A DNA stretch of 6,363 bases from Bacteroidota bacterium (GTDB lineage Bacteria > Bacteroidota > Bacteroidia > Flavobacteriales > Flavobacteriaceae): positions 1 to 6,363 of the forward strand of contig JABHYI010000270.1 in NCBI GenBank assembly GCA_018656255.1, read 5' to 3'. Under the pieces are notes generated by a model. The model was not told the DNA's origin, ran no database searches, and saw only the letters and a program-made list of their open reading frames with translations. Made by a program: the position numbers and the translations under genes. Of the stretch, positions 6,097 to 6,363 are shown in pieces. Numbering within the stretch: the stretch's first letter is position 1; every line of letters starts with the position of its first letter.

Positions 6097-6363
6097 ATGC
6101 AAAACCATTATAATATTGACTCTTTAGAGGTATATAATCAGGCCTGCCAAGATGCAACAAACACCCCTGAAGATTTTTGGGATAGTATTGCTCGTGAAAA
6201 TTTTGACTGGATAGCCCCCTGGGAAAGTGTGTTAGAGCATGATTTATCGATTCCGTCGGTTAGCTGGTTTAAAGGCGCAAAGTTAAACATTACCTTAAAT
6301 TGTATAGATAGGCATTTGGCCACTCGAGGATCAAAAACAGCCTTGCTTTTTGAGCCCAATCAT
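6097..6363 (+). CDS. acs: Acetyl-coenzyme A synthetase, N-terminal fragment
   Basis: The first 89 codons of a gene that runs off the right edge; the full-length family is about 630-650 residues. The enzyme activates acetate to acetyl-CoA through an acetyl-adenylate, using ATP and CoA, in the cytoplasm. The fragment matches the N-terminal Acs cap domain: YNIDSLEVYNQ (5-15), PEDFWDSIARENFDW (24-38), SWFKGAKLNITLNCIDRHL (56-74) and the start of the AMP-binding domain, RGSKTALLFEPN (77-88). The WF.GA.LN.T.NC.DRHL block is highly characteristic of acetyl-CoA synthetase rather than other acyl-CoA ligases. The start is the ATG at 6097, which places the first conserved block at the usual distance from the N-terminus. 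The catalytic Lys and adenylation motifs lie beyond the window. The gene is divergent from the TspO-like gene across 116 bp. Confidence 0.94.
   Translation, partial: MQNHYNIDSLEVYNQACQDATNTPEDFWDSIARENFDWIAPWESVLEHDLSIPSVSWFKGAKLNITLNCIDRHLATRGSKTALLFEPNH

Noticed and set aside
6138..6359. Minus-strand open frame of 73 codons
   Set aside because: Antisense to the well-supported acs N-terminus.

Overview
The window looks like ordinary chromosomal DNA from a marine-type member of the Flavobacteriaceae (Bacteroidota). The sequence is AT-rich, it shows no clear Shine-Dalgarno sites, two of the five starts are best read as TTG, and two intergenic gaps hold exact matches to the Bacteroidota -7 promoter element TAnnTTTG. 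The protein flavour of every gene fits this group. The lineage call is inference, because no 16S or other marker is present.

Layout. Positions 1-235 (minus) hold the first 78 codons of a DUF1800-family protein that runs off the left edge. A 110-bp divergent gap separates it from ldcA (346-1263, plus), an L,D-carboxypeptidase of murein recycling. After 83 bp comes yraN (1347-1706, plus), a small PD-(D/E)XK-like predicted nuclease. Facing these is mfd (1725-5114, minus), the transcription-repair coupling factor; its stop lies 18 bp from that of yraN. Upstream of mfd on the same strand is a TspO/MBR-like membrane protein (5189-5980, minus) with an extra C-terminal membrane region. A 116-bp divergent gap then leads to the 5' end of acs (6097-6363, plus), acetyl-CoA synthetase, cut by the right edge.

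How the genes relate. ldcA and yraN are probably co-transcribed, since no promoter match is visible between them. mfd probably has its own promoter just upstream of its ATG. The TspO-like gene and acs are divergent and share a control region. Apart from two DNA-processing genes lying tail to tail (yraN and mfd), no common pathway is evident.

I found no undescribed defence, mobile or biosynthetic system. There is no CRISPR array, insertion sequence, tRNA or rRNA. The most interesting signals are small: a triple ATATAAC repeat at exact 20-bp spacing over the ldcA start, an 18-bp perfect palindrome almost midway between the TspO-like start and the acs start, and the three-helix C-terminal extension of the TspO-like protein.
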